This document shows, in pieces, positions 20,522-31,195 of a stretch of 64,000 bases of DNA; position 1 is the stretch's first letter, and each line of letters opens with the position of its first letter. Origin of the DNA: Raphanus sativus. Taxonomy: Eukaryota; Streptophyta; Magnoliopsida; Brassicales; Brassicaceae. A model generated the notes under the pieces. It was not told the origin of the DNA and ran no database searches. It saw only the letters and a list, made by a program, of their open reading frames with translations. The position numbers were made by a program, and so were the translations under genes. The stretch covers positions 19,138,800 through 19,202,799 of the forward strand of contig NC_079518.1 of assembly GCF_000801105.2 (NCBI RefSeq). The letters are read 5' to 3'.

Positions 20522-21979
20522 TGATATACCATGGATTTTACCCGTTTTTAACCATGGTATACTAGTGATTTACTATATATTTAATCTGTTTTCTAGCATG
20601 TTAGGTATGTTTTCAGGTTCAGGAGCATTTTGTGAGAAAGTGATGTTTTTGGAGCATTTTGGAGTACAAGAGATGATACACCCGAGTTGACCATTCAAGA
20701 CTAAGTCGGAAGTCAACATTGCGATTATAATCGATCGATACTCATCCTCAGTTGTCGATCGATGCAGCTGAGAAGATCCGAGTACTAGAAGATTATAATC
20801 GATCGATACACACTCAGTGTTGTCGATCGATATCTAGGACGAAATGGTTTAGCCGACTACTTCACCAAGACTTCACCAAATTACAAGATTGCCCCTGACG
20901 AGTTTTTAACCTAATGGAAATGCTTAAATACTCCTGCTAAGTATTTTTGACGGCAAGTTTTGAAACCCTTTGAAGCTTGAAGCTTTTTACAACCAAAGCA
21001 GAGAGTGTGAGAGAGAGATTAGAGTTTTATTTGTTTGAGAGAGATTGGAGAGATTTCTCATCTCCTTTTGTATTTCTACTTTATTCTATCTATGCAATTC
21101 TTTCATCTATCTATTGTTATGAATTGTCTAGCTATGTCTGAGTAGTATACTTGTTAGATCTAGGGTTTAAATAGGTTTGTGGGATTAGCCCCAAACTATA
21201 ATTGCTAAGTTGTGATACTCATCAAATGGATTGTACCCTATGCTTGTTTTAGAGTAGCTAACTAGAACATAGATCACTAGGATCTTAGATTATCTTGAAT
21301 TATCCATTTGAGCGATGCCTGTTTCCCGTGAGAAGAACGACAGTTCCTCTTTGAGACCTCGCGGTCATATTCGGTTCGCGCCTAGGCAGATCTAGAAGCC
21401 GTCGATCGATACCCTACTGGTAAATCGATCGGCGCCATGAAAGGTGTATCGCTCGATATCTCAAAAGGATATCGACCCACTCTTTTTCTGTGTCATCATG
21501 CGAAAGGTGTGGCCAGAGATCTAGATATTTTAACCAGTGATTCATTCACATATGTTAAGCGGCTGAGATCTATAGTATCATGCAAGCAACTTATTAAAGC
21601 ATTTATAGAGATTATAATCTCCATTCCTGAATAGAAACCCTATGTCTAGCACTCTTTATCCCATTTAAACAACCCTTCATATTGTTAGTTAGAGCAACTG
21701 TCTTACTCATTTTAGGAATTGTTATTTTCATTTCTATCATATAAACCAACCTTGTCTAGGATTGATTAGTAGATTTTATTTAATTGGTTCCCTAGCTCCT
21801 CGTGATTCGATCNNNNNNNNNNNNNNNNNNNNNNNNNNNNNNNNNNNNNNNNNNNNNNNNNNNNNNNNNNNNNNNNNNNNNNNNNNNNNNNNNNNNNNNN
21901 NNNNNNNNNNNNCCTAAGTACTACAGCTGTACCTCTTATTTGAGAGAGTAAGCTCTACTGGGTAATTTGAGCACTATCA
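20522..21979 (+). repeat. 5' LTR of copy B
   Basis: TGATATACC ... GCACTATCA. Contains the 100-N gap. TATATATTTAAT at about 20574-20585 is a possible TATA box. Octamer clusters at 20731-20830 and 21402-21480. Confidence 0.92.
21813..21912. other. Assembly gap (100 N)
   Basis: Exactly 100 N. The 3' LTR of the same element reads GATTCGATC directly into CCTGAGTAC at the same place, so the gap may hold no missing sequence. Confidence 0.9.
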
Positions 21980-21983
21980 AATT

Positions 21984-22001
21984 TGGCGCCGTTGCCGGGG
22001 A
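21984..22001 (+). promoter_or_regulatory. tRNA-Asp primer-binding site, copy B
   Basis: TGGCGCCGTTGCCGGGGA is exactly complementary to the 3' end of plant tRNA-Asp(GUC) with CCA; four bases after the LTR. Confidence 0.92.
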
Positions 22002-22091
22002 GCTTTGATCGCTATTAGATTTAATCTTATTAATCTTAGGTTTTTCTTTTACCCCCTTTCTTATTTAAATTTTTCTTGTCTTTTCAGGTAC

Positions 22092-23468
22092 ATGCCCAGC
22101 AGTACCAGAAGCAACAAGGAAAATCAACTATTATTCTCAGAGGATCCTGCACACTTGGAACGCTCAATCCGCAAAGACCTACGCGCCGCATCGATCGACA
22201 GAACCGCATTACCGTCGACTGATACTCGTGTTCAACAGTCGACCGACACTCAGACAGCACCGTCGACCGATACCGTTCGCCGATCCGCATCGTTCGATAC
22301 TTCTAACCGTATATCGATCGACACTACTCCGCGAAGCATGGTTGCAATTGTCATTCTCACGCAGGGCGAGAATGGAAACCTGTATGACCAAGATGGTCAT
22401 CTGCGTAATGCAACATGTCAGAAGCTAGATGCACAGGGAAACATAATCCCTGAACCTGAAGCTGAGGCTACAGGAGAAGCTCAAACACGATCGTTGGCAG
22501 ACTATAACCGTCTAGACGAGTACTACACCAACAGATCAGCTATTTGACTTCCAGAGATTCAGAAGCCTAACTTCGAGCTCAAGCCTCAGTACTACTCTCT
22601 CGTGTCTCAGATACCTTATTCTGGGCAATCACACGAGCATCCTATGGACGATCTGGAGAGGTTTGAGGATCTTATCGCTGCTATTCGTATGGATGGAGTC
22701 CCCGAGGACTACCTACTCTGCAAGCTCTTCAAATACTCACTGATTGGAGAAGCTTCGCACTGGCTCAAGCAGCTACCTATAGGATCACTGACATCCTGGG
22801 CCGACATCAAAAACGCCTTCCTGCGTAATTTCTTTGATGAGACACGCGCTGAAGACTTAAGAAGCAAAATCGCCACTTTCGCGTAAAAGCCTAGTGAGAC
22901 TTTTAAAGACGCGTGGATCAGATTCAAGTCCTTCCAGCGAGACTGTCCACACCATGGATTCAATGAAGTGCAGCTGTTAAGCACTTTCTACAGAGGTATC
23001 ACCTTAAGGTATCAGATGGCTCTTGATACTGCTAGTGAGGGGAACTTCAACACTAAGAATCCAATAGAGGCTGTGAGACTTATTGAAAACCTAGCCAACA
23101 GCAGCAGCACCAAGAACACTGACTTTGACAAGAAGAAATCGGTTGCAGCCATCGGTGAAGACCAGATGAATGAAGTCAGAGCCAAGATAGATGCTTTACA
23201 CTCCTTTCTGGGGCAACCAGTCTGCTCAGCTGAAGAAGGAGAGGCTAGAGAGGATGATACAGAGGAAGATGTGAACTACATTGGAGGTACTGGATTTCAG
23301 AGATATGGAAACCAGAGTGGAAACATAAACTTTTTGGCAGTGGTCAAAATAGTAACTACAACCAGAGTTCACAGTATCAGAAACCCTTCACCAACACAAG
23401 GAACTACGGCAACTCAGCTTACCAAAACCCACCGCCACCCACCCAGGAGAGTAAGTTTGATGCCATGA
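22092..23468 (+). pseudogene. gag of copy B
   Basis: Starts at ATG 22092 (MPSSTRSNKENQ). Octapeptide S-x-D units lie at 22191, 22215, 22239, 22263, 22290 and 22314, then the capsid region (PMDDLERFEDL, LLCKLFKYSLIGEASHWLKQLP, DCPHHGFNEVQLL). It is interrupted by TGA at 22545-22547 and TAA at 22884-22886, and shifts phase near 23320. Copy A has sense codons at both stop positions. No zinc knuckle is seen. Confidence 0.82.
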
Positions 23469-24748
23469 TTGATAGAGTTCTGGAAGGTCAGCAGAAGCTT
23501 ACAGTAGACTTCAATGGGAAGATTGATTCTGTCTTCAACAATCTGACAACGAGGATAGATACCATCTGCACTTAAGTTAAGAAACTTGAGACACAGATTG
23601 TCCAGACTGACGACTCTATCAGGAGGATTGGAACTTCTAAGGAAGTAGGGGAAGGAAATAGGAAACACCACGTCAATGCTATCACAGATGATGATTTCTG
23701 GCAAGTGGTGAAACAGGAGAAGCTACAAGAAGGAGACTTTGAAGTAGAAAGTTCGCTAAGTCTCGGTGGATCGGAATGGTGTCGATCGACACCAACTAGT
23801 CCACATCCATCGACATCGACAATGTCTTTTCCGGATACGCTTACAGACTGTAATGCGGTTAGGATATTGACACATTCTGAATTCACGGCTTCTCATCCAT
23901 ACCCACCCACCCACACCTACGAAGATATCGACCGACGAGACGAGCCACTCATCGATTGACAAAATGAAGAGAACCGTATCGATCGACCCTATTCTCCACA
24001 TATCGATCGACACGCACCTCTCATATACCGAGTGCAACTACCATCGATAGACAGCAACCGAATCAATGCACTCAGACCCACACCGAAACCACAAGCTACC
24101 CCTACCAAAATAACTAGTAACCTTTCAGACACTACACCTGCATCAGAGGAAACTGAAGGAAGAAGGTTAAGGAGTCGGAAGGAGAAGATTCCTAAGAACC
24201 TTAAGAGGGAAGCTAATGAAAAGGAGATTGATGGTTTCACTAAGAGAGTTATCGGAATCCCACCAGAAAAACCTTTTGAGGAGGTTTATTTCACAAAGAG
24301 ATTGTGGATGTTCTTCAGAGAAACAAGGGAGACTGAAACTGACATTAGGAGAAGGTTTGACAACGTCAGAGAAGAAATGAGGAAAAGGATTACTTTGCTA
24401 AAGAAGAGTGATCCTGGGAAGTTTGCAATACCCTGTGTGGTACAAGGTATTGAATTTCCTCATGCACTATGTGACACTGGTCATCAGTCAGCATCTTACC
24501 AAAGGTCATGGCTGACCATCTGGGCCTGCAAGTAGAGCCTTCACCACAGATTTTTACTTTCGTGGATTACTCTCAGAGAAACTCTGGAGGCTTCATCAAA
24601 GACCTAGAGGTTCACATTGGTGATGCTATCGTCCCTGTGGATTTTCATGTCCTCGACATCAAGCTAAATTGGAACTCTTCCCTCTTACTTGGAAGAACAT
24701 TTATGGCTACAGTAGGAACCATATGTGACATGAACACCAACAGGATGT
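23469..24748 (+). pseudogene. Linker and protease of copy B, 5' part
   Basis: Follows the copy A linker and protease frame with TAA at 23573-23575, TGA at 23957-23959 and a one-base deletion just after the C-D-T-G active site (near 24480). The second stop arises inside an octamer core (TCGATTGA instead of TCGATCGA). The frame resumes at 24508-24748 with the protease C-terminal half. It is then cut by element C at GATGT; the continuation is at 31196. Confidence 0.75.
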
Positions 24749-25915
24749 TGATACACTAAAAATGAATCCTTGATACTGCCAAGTTAACAGTTGCAATTAT
24801 AGTACTTTAGATTCAAATCCAGAGGACCAGTCTACACTTTATTTCTATGAGTTTCGAAATCAAGCTAAGAAGAATATTTGTTTTGGTTTAAAAGGTGACG
24901 ATAGGAAACAAGAAAAAACAAGAGATTGATTCAATTTAACAAGGAGCTAGCTTAGGGTATTTCAATGGGTGTTGAATTGGAGCCAAACAATTATTCAAGC
25001 GCGATGAAGTGCTTTCTAGAACTCGGATCACTCAGCTGGAACACTCCACTGTCGTGGCAGTGATCGCTTTGCAGATCGATCTCACCATCTAACTGTCGTT
25101 GGGATGAGAATCGATTGCAAGCCTTAGAGAACAAGTCCGATCAGTTCACTTACCACCCTAATATCTACTTTCGCTGATTAGGGATACTAAGCTCATTCAA
25201 TACATGTCAAGTTATCATCCTAAGCGGTTAACTAGGTGATGAACTAGTGATCTAACATCAAGTGATCAGTTTAATGAAAGCAGTAAGAGCAGTATGAATG
25301 AAGAACAGTTATGGATCGCTTATCTATGTTTAGCTCATGCCTCAACACCCTAAAAACCCTAGGCGAGCAAGGCTACTACTCGATCATGATGCAAATAGAC
25401 AAAGACATAAATCCTGAATAAAATTGCATAAGAACAGAGTAGAAAACAAAGGGTTCAGATGATCTTCTCTATGGAGAGAGAGATGAAGCCTTCTCCCTTT
25501 GCAATAAGCAAATTCAATAATCCTAAAAGTCTCCAATAGTTTCTTGTGTCTCAGAAAGCGTAGAATGATGTAGAAAAATAGAAAAAGAAGTTATATCAAA
25601 AGCCACAGGCGGCCAGAGAGAAAAAGAGGATAATTAGGGCAAATCCCGAGATGTTGTATTTTCCTTATTCGTCGGGAACAACCGCGGGATCACTCCGTCT
25701 GCTTGTTCCGCTTGATCGGGAGCAGTCATCAGACTGTTCTGCGTGAAAATCACCAAACTGCACTGTTTTCTGCTTCTTTTGTTCCAGCAGGTCCATCTCC
25801 CATCCAGTGCAACTCCAGACCTGTAATGACTCGAAAAGGACTAGAAAGACTCGATAGAGACTTGAAAACCAATTAGAAAACATATATACAATGATGTATA
25901 AAACACCATATATCA
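24749..25915 (-). repeat. 3' LTR of element C
   Basis: 1167 bp, matching 30022-31190; followed on the plus-strand side by the polypurine tract complement ATTCCCCCAGACTTAG (25916-25931). Confidence 0.9.
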
Positions 25916-25931
25916 ATTCCCCCAGACTTAG
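25916..25931 (-). promoter_or_regulatory. 3' polypurine tract, element C
   Basis: Minus-strand CTAAGTCTGGGGGAAT abuts the LTR. It shares the AAGTCTGGGGG core with copies A and B. Confidence 0.75.
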
Positions 25932-27271
25932 ATCCTTGTTTGTCCTCGAACAAGACCAAGTATCAAGAACAAGGAGAAATGTTTGAAAGTGTGGGAACTC
26001 TCCTATTCTCAGCAACCATACATTAACCACGAATCTCTGAACCATACAAGCAGTAAACTAGGACAACACACCCTTACCAGAACCCCACTGACTGCTGTTC
26101 GAAAATCGGCTCCATACTCTACATCTCAAACCTGAAAAAGCAACACTATCGAGACAGAACTCCTTACATTCATTTAAGAGCATCGTGAGCTTCTCATCAC
26201 AGGCACTATTCAGGGTAGACGGGTTAGGTGTGGAACAGGCTAATTTTATGGTAGAGCTAAAGAGTGTTTAGGGGCTACCAACTTTTCGTAGTGGATGCAG
26301 GATATCGCGCAAAATAGTCGTGAGAGGACGGCTCCATTGATGTCCACAGCCCCTTACTCGTTTTGCTATCTCAGGAGCTGCAATCTCAGGAGCGACTGTT
26401 CTTTTCGTTCGGGAACAATCATCAGACTGCTCCGCTCATCTGTCTGCTCCTCATCCCTTCATATTGATACCTACTCTTCTGCTCGACCTTCCCAATGGCT
26501 CGTGTATCCTGAATTCTTCTCCTTCTCCATCACCATATGCTCAATAAAATGAAAGATTTTTTTTTTTTTTTTTTTTAGATAGTGGGGTGACGAAGAAGGA
26601 GGTAACATGTGATGTTTGGATTGCCACTGGTGGTTCTTCTGGTTCAAATCATTCTGGTTCTCCACCCGTGTTCTTGCACAACTCATTGGTTATGGAGAGG
26701 TTGCTCCCTTAATCTGCTTGTTCTCCTTCTGGCTGAATCTGCGCAGCAGTAACGAGTAAGAGGCTGCGTCGATCCTTTCCTCTCCGACCTTTTTGCACAT
26801 ATCTGCACATATAACACTGAAAAACAAATGCATGAAGGTGGAATAAAGGCTAAGGTTCAGGGTGGGAACTAGCTAAAGATGAGCTAGCCACTCAGGAACA
26901 ACAAGATGGATAGAAAGAATAAGAAGTCCTGAGTGTAGTTCTCGTTTCCCTGATCTAGTGCCCATAACAAGAAGAATTTCAGTCAAGATTAGGTTCAAGT
27001 TATTTGGAGTTAAGTCTACCCAGTGTAACTTGATCGGCTGAGAACTTCTGGAGAATCAAGTGAGATATGTCAGGGTGTTCCGGGTCCACATGTGTGTCTT
27101 TCGCCACTGCTAAGGTTACTGAATAAGACAACTAAAGCACGAGGTGGTTAGTGATCAGCACAGAATAAGGTCCTAATTCCCACAAAACTTTGACTGACTC
27201 GATCCTAAAAACTGACTCAACCTGACGCAAGATAAAAACAAAAGAAAGAAACGAGTTAGTAAACTACGAAG
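25932..27271. other. Noncoding 3' internal region of element C
   Basis: No convincing frame. Words such as GGAACA, GGAGCAGTC and their complements recur (for example 25694-25740 and 26395-26460). A T-rich run lies at 26552-26577. Confidence 0.5.
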
Positions 27272-27310
27272 ACCCTCCCCCAGACTTACTTCACAACGTC
27301 TCGGTGTGAA
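27272..27310 (-). promoter_or_regulatory. Internal polypurine tract and hairpin, element C
   Basis: Minus-strand AAGTCTGGGGGAGGGTC-like tract (27272-27287), preceded by an inverted repeat TTCACA/TGTGAA (27290-27310). Bases differ from the A/B hairpin but the pairing is kept. Confidence 0.5.
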
Positions 27311-27585
27311 AATAAATCAGAGAGAATGTGAAAACAAGAATTTACAAAAAAAATTTGGTCGAGATACTTACCTGGAGCGGGTGCTCCGAAAATTTCTGGG
27401 TGTTCTGTCGCCAGATTTTCACCTGGGCGGTTGTTATTGGCTCCTGCAGAACAGGGAGCTCCGTTTCTGCAATCCAGATTTTTTTTCGAAGTATCTCGGA
27501 TTTTTCTGCTTTTTGACCTGAAACTCAATAAACTAAAACGAAAATAAGCAAACAAAAACAAAACCAAGTTATATTTACACTTACC

Positions 27586-27602
27586 AGTGGGTTGCCTCCC
27601 AC
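27586..27602 (-). promoter_or_regulatory. Conserved AGGCAA-loop hairpin, element C
   Basis: Minus-strand GTGGGAGGCAACCCACT with a 5-bp stem. The upstream context (AAGCTAGTGACTTTAACCAAGCGC) parallels copies A and B. Confidence 0.6.
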
Positions 27603-27645
27603 CAAGCGCTTGGTTAAAGTCACTAGCTTGACTTGGTGACATGGA

Positions 27646-28035
27646 TCAGTCGGGTTGAGCATGAGGGCTTGTTCCAAAACAAGCTCCACAATCAGACATG
27701 TTCAGCTTCAAAACTCTGCTCAACAACCCTTTCACAGCAGCTTCTCCTTTCTCTTTCAGCTCATCTGTGAGAATAACTTTGACTTTAGAGAAAGGTTTAG
27801 AGGTACCCTTGCACTTTACCTCATACTCAATGGATTTCTCATCACACCAGTGAGGTGTCAAAGTCATAGTAGGATCTCCTTTGACCCTTTTCTTCTGGAC
27901 TTTCTCTTTCACCCTTGCATTCCCACTGAGTTTCTTGGTATCATTGTGAGGATCTCCATTCAGAACTTCCTTGAACTCACTGTTTTTACCAAGCTCCTTC
28001 CTTGGAACAACCTTCAACTTTTCTCCACTGAACAC
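27646..28035 (-). pseudogene. C-terminal extension of element C polyprotein
   Basis: A 129-codon lysine-rich frame that overlaps the end of the protease frame at 28014-28035 in another phase, so probably the same polyprotein after a frameshift. No domain recognised. The stop is followed closely by the conserved hairpin. Confidence 0.45.
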
Positions 28036-28928
28036 TGAGATGCAAGAGGCGTGTAGTTTCTGAAATCTGGTGGAACAGCCTGATAGAAGACATTCTTGTT
28101 GATGTGGGAGAAGGAGACTCTCTTATTAGGCATATCAACGATTGCTCCCACTGTAGCCATAAATGTCCTTCCTAAGATCAAAGGCATCTCATGATCCTTG
28201 TTCATCTCAACAACCTGAAATTCAGTATGGAGAACACAGTCCCCAACTTGGACAGGAAGGTTGCGAATAGTGCCATAAGGAACTGCTCTGGAAGAGTTTG
28301 CAAAAGTCAGAGTCACCTGAGAAGGCTCAACATCAGCAATTCCCAACTTGTCTACAATCGCCTTTGAGACAAGATTCACACAAGATCCAGAGTCACAAAG
28401 AGCTTCCTCAAATTCTACTCCAGCAATGGAACATGGAAAAGCAAATTTTCCAGGGTCATCAACCTTAGGCAACACCTTCAGGTGTCTAGGTGGAATCGGA
28501 TAGGGAGCCTTAGGAACATAGACTCGCACTGGTGGAATATCAGTAGATCCGTAGGGAGAGGGAGCAGTCGCGGGAGCAGTCACTCTAGAGCTAGCAGACT
28601 GCACTGTTCTCTGTTCTGCGCCCAGAACAGTCTCAGCGAACAGTTGTTTCGCTTGTTTTTCCTCAGATTTCTTACGTCTCTGCTCGGTTGCATTACAGTG
28701 CTCAACCCTAGGATTCATCAAACTTTTTCCACGAATGATCTCTTGCTGTCTTTTAACAGTTTCAGCAGTTTGAGCGAGCTGAACATCAATCTTCTTTATG
28801 TGGTTGCTCACAGTATCATATTTTGAATTCAGCTCGGTGAACATGATGTCCATCCTGGTGTTGATGTCTGTGGTAACCTGATTCAGTGCCTTGACCTGAA
28901 GTTGCTGGCTCTGGAGCATCTGCTGCAT
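28014..28928 (-). CDS. Retropepsin segment of element C polyprotein
   Basis: Starts in a glutamine-rich coiled-coil-like region (MQQMLQSQQLQVKALNQV), then a proline-rich linker and an aspartic protease: GKFAFPCSIAGVEF, active site C-D-S-G-S, and LILGRTFMATVGAIVDMPN near the end. It cleaves the element's own gag. The frame is open upstream to about 29095 without an ATG, so it is probably joined to gag. The protease resembles that of copies A and B more than Ty3 chromovirus proteases. Confidence 0.75.
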   Translation of the reverse strand: MQQMLQSQQLQVKALNQVTTDINTRMDIMFTELNSKYDTVSNHIKKIDVQLAQTAETVKRQQEIIRGKSLMNPRVEHCNATEQRRKKSEEKQAKQLFAETVLGAEQRTVQSASSRVTAPATAPSPYGSTDIPPVRVYVPKAPYPIPPRHLKVLPKVDDPGKFAFPCSIAGVEFEEALCDSGSCVNLVSKAIVDKLGIADVEPSQVTLTFANSSRAVPYGTIRNLPVQVGDCVLHTEFQVVEMNKDHEMPLILGRTFMATVGAIVDMPNKRVSFSHINKNVFYQAVPPDFRNYTPLASQCSVEKS

Positions 28929-29091
28929 TATAATGTTCAGATTTTTCAGATCATCTGGCGGACTGTTCTCTGCAGTCGGAGCACTCGCGGCTGGAACAGC
29001 TTGCTGATTGCTCTGCGGGATGGTGTTCTGATACCCAGATCCTTGTGCATGGTTGTTCTGCAGTAGCTGTTCGACCTTAGCTGTTAGCTCA

Positions 29092-29904
29092 TCAATTTGA
29101 GTTTAGAGCACCTTGGTATTTCCAGTCCACCCCATCATAGAAAATGCCCAGGAGGTAATCATCATCAAATCCATGGTGAGGGCATTCTCTCTGGTAGTCA
29201 TTGAAGCGCTCCCATGCGTCACAAAAAGGCTCATCATGGAGCTGTCTGAATGAAGTGATCTTGTTCCTCAATGCAGCTGTTCTCGCCTTAGAGTAGAAAT
29301 GGTTGAGGAACGCTGATCGGACATGTTCCCATGAAGTGAGAGAGCCGGTAGGGAGGGAGTTCAACCACCGTGCAGCTTTTCCATCAAGAGAGAATGGGAA
29401 TAGCATGCACTTGATGTAGTCTGGTGGCACACCATTCGCACGAGTGAAACTGCAGACTTTTTCGAAATTCTCAATATGCTCCATTGGAATTTCTGCTGAG
29501 AGACCAGAGAACACTTTTCGCTGCACCAGATCAATCAGAGCAGGCTTGATCTCGAAGTCCTGCCGGGTGCAAAGTGGAGGAACAATGGCAGAGCGCGTAG
29601 TAGGAATGTTCCGCGGAAGGTTTCTCTCCCCGATTGGAACAGTCTGCGCTGCTTGTTCCTGTCGCGCAAGAGCAGCCTGTTGAGCAGCTTGTTGTGCAGC
29701 TGCTTGCTGAGCTTGGATGGTATGCTGCATTTGAAGCATCTGCTGTTGCATCAGTTGCATTGCTGCAGCGAGATCATCCTGAGGGCCGTGATCACCCATG
29801 GTGGTTCGGTAGGCCTTGGCTGTTGTCTGTTCTCTCTTTCTAATCTTGCGAGCTCCTGGTTGCTGAGTGTAACTAAATGTGCTCTGAGTATGTCTACTGG
29901 TCAT
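29092..29904 (-). CDS. gag of element C
   Basis: 270 codons from MTSRHTQSTF. Glutamine/alanine-rich N-terminal helix (MQLMQQQMLQMQHT...), then the capsid domain: IPMEHIENFEKVCSF, CMLFPFSLDGKAARWLNSLP, LTSWEHVRSAFLNHFY, ECPHHGFDDDYLLGIFYDGV. It ends soon after, where related gag proteins go on to a longer C-terminal part. A deletion and frameshift probably lie between it and the downstream frame. No zinc knuckle. Confidence 0.82.
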   Translation of the reverse strand: MTSRHTQSTFSYTQQPGARKIRKREQTTAKAYRTTMGDHGPQDDLAAAMQLMQQQMLQMQHTIQAQQAAAQQAAQQAALARQEQAAQTVPIGERNLPRNIPTTRSAIVPPLCTRQDFEIKPALIDLVQRKVFSGLSAEIPMEHIENFEKVCSFTRANGVPPDYIKCMLFPFSLDGKAARWLNSLPTGSLTSWEHVRSAFLNHFYSKARTAALRNKITSFRQLHDEPFCDAWERFNDYQRECPHHGFDDDYLLGIFYDGVDWKYQGALNSN

Positions 29905-29994
29905 GCACCTGGAACATTAGCTGCAACAAAGAGAAAAGAGCAAGTTAGATATCTTAGACTAGATATGAAACCGAAAAAGAGAGGTAAAAAATCT

Positions 29995-30016
29995 GGTCCC
30001 CGTCGCAACAGCGCCA
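29995..30016 (-). promoter_or_regulatory. Primer-binding site, element C
   Basis: Minus-strand TGGCGCTGTTGCGACGGGGA resembles the tRNA-Asp site of copy B with several differences; five bases from the LTR. Confidence 0.65.
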
Positions 30017-30021
30017 AAACT

Positions 30022-31190
30022 TGATACACTAAAAATGAATCCTTGATACTGCCAAGTTAACAGTTGCAATTATAGTACTTTAGATTCAAATCCAGAGGAC
30101 CAGTCTACACTTTATTTCTATGAGTTTCAAAATCAAGCTAAGAAGAATATTTGTTTTGGTTTAAAAGGTGACGATAGGAAACAAGAAAAAACAAGAGATT
30201 GATTCAATTGAACAAGGAGCTAGCTTAGGGTATTTCAATGGGTGTTGAATTGGAGCCAAACAATTATTCAAGCGCGATGAAGTGCTTTATAGAACTCGGA
30301 TCACTCAGCTGGAACACTCCACTGTCGTGGCAGTGATCGCTTTGCAGATCGATCTCACCACCTAACTGTCGTTGGGATGAGAATCGATTGCAAGCCTTAG
30401 AGAACAGGTCCGATCAGTTCACTTACCACCCTAATATCTACTTTCGCTGATTAGGGATACTAAGCTCATTCAATACATGTCAAGTTATCATCCTAAGCGG
30501 TTAACTAGGTGATGAACTAGTGATCTAACATCAAGTGATCAGTTTAATGAAAGCAGTAAGAGCAGTATGAATGAAGAACAGATATGGATCACTTATCTAT
30601 GTTTAGCTCATGCCTCAACACCCTAAAAACCCTAGGCGAGCAAGGCTACTACTCGATCATGATGCAAATAGACAAAGACATAAATCCTGAATAAAATTGC
30701 ATAAGAACAGAGTAGAAAACAAAGGGTTCAGATGATCTTCTCTATGGAGAGAGAGAGATGAAGCCTTCTCCCTTTGCGATAAGCAAATTCAATAATCCTA
30801 AAAGTCTCCAATGGTTTCTTGTGTCTCAGAAAGCGTAGAATGATGTAGAAAAATAGAAAAAGAAGTTATATCAAAAGCCACAGGCGGCCAGAGAGAAAAA
30901 GAGGATAATTAGGACAAATCCCGAGATGTTGTATTTTCCTTATTCGTCGGGAACAACCGCGGGATCACTCCATTTGCTTGTTCCGCTTGATCGGGAGTAG
31001 TCATCAGACTGTTTTGCGTGAAAATCACCAAACTGCACTGTTTTCTGCTTCTTTTGTTCCAGCAGGTCCATCTCCCATCCAGTGCAACTCCAGACCTGTA
31101 ATGACTCGAAAAGGACTAGAAAGACTCGATAAAGACTTGAAAACCAATTAGGAAACATATATACAATGATGTATAAAACACCATATATCA
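30022..31190 (-). repeat. 5' LTR of element C
   Basis: 1169 bp; differs from the 3' LTR at only a handful of positions, so element C inserted recently into copy B. Confidence 0.9.
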
Positions 31191-31195
31191 GATGT

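Larger units (their letters stand above)
24749..31190 (-). mobile_element. Non-autonomous gag-protease LTR retrotransposon, element C
   Basis: LTRs 24749-25915 (3') and 30022-31190 (5'), nearly identical by eye, termini TGATATATGG ... GTATCA on the minus strand, and target duplication GATGT (24744-24748, 31191-31195). It encodes gag and a retropepsin only. A primer site related to the tRNA-Asp type and the shared hairpins tie it to the Athila-like group, though its proteins differ from A and B. It contains no exact TCGATCGA. Confidence 0.92.

Noticed and set aside
21984..22001. tRNA gene
   Set aside because: Only the 18-nt complement of a tRNA 3' end next to an LTR, so a primer-binding site; no cloverleaf.
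22884..22886. Stop-codon suppression between gag parts in copy B
   Set aside because: Copy A has a sense CAA at the same place and copy B has several other stops, so this is decay.
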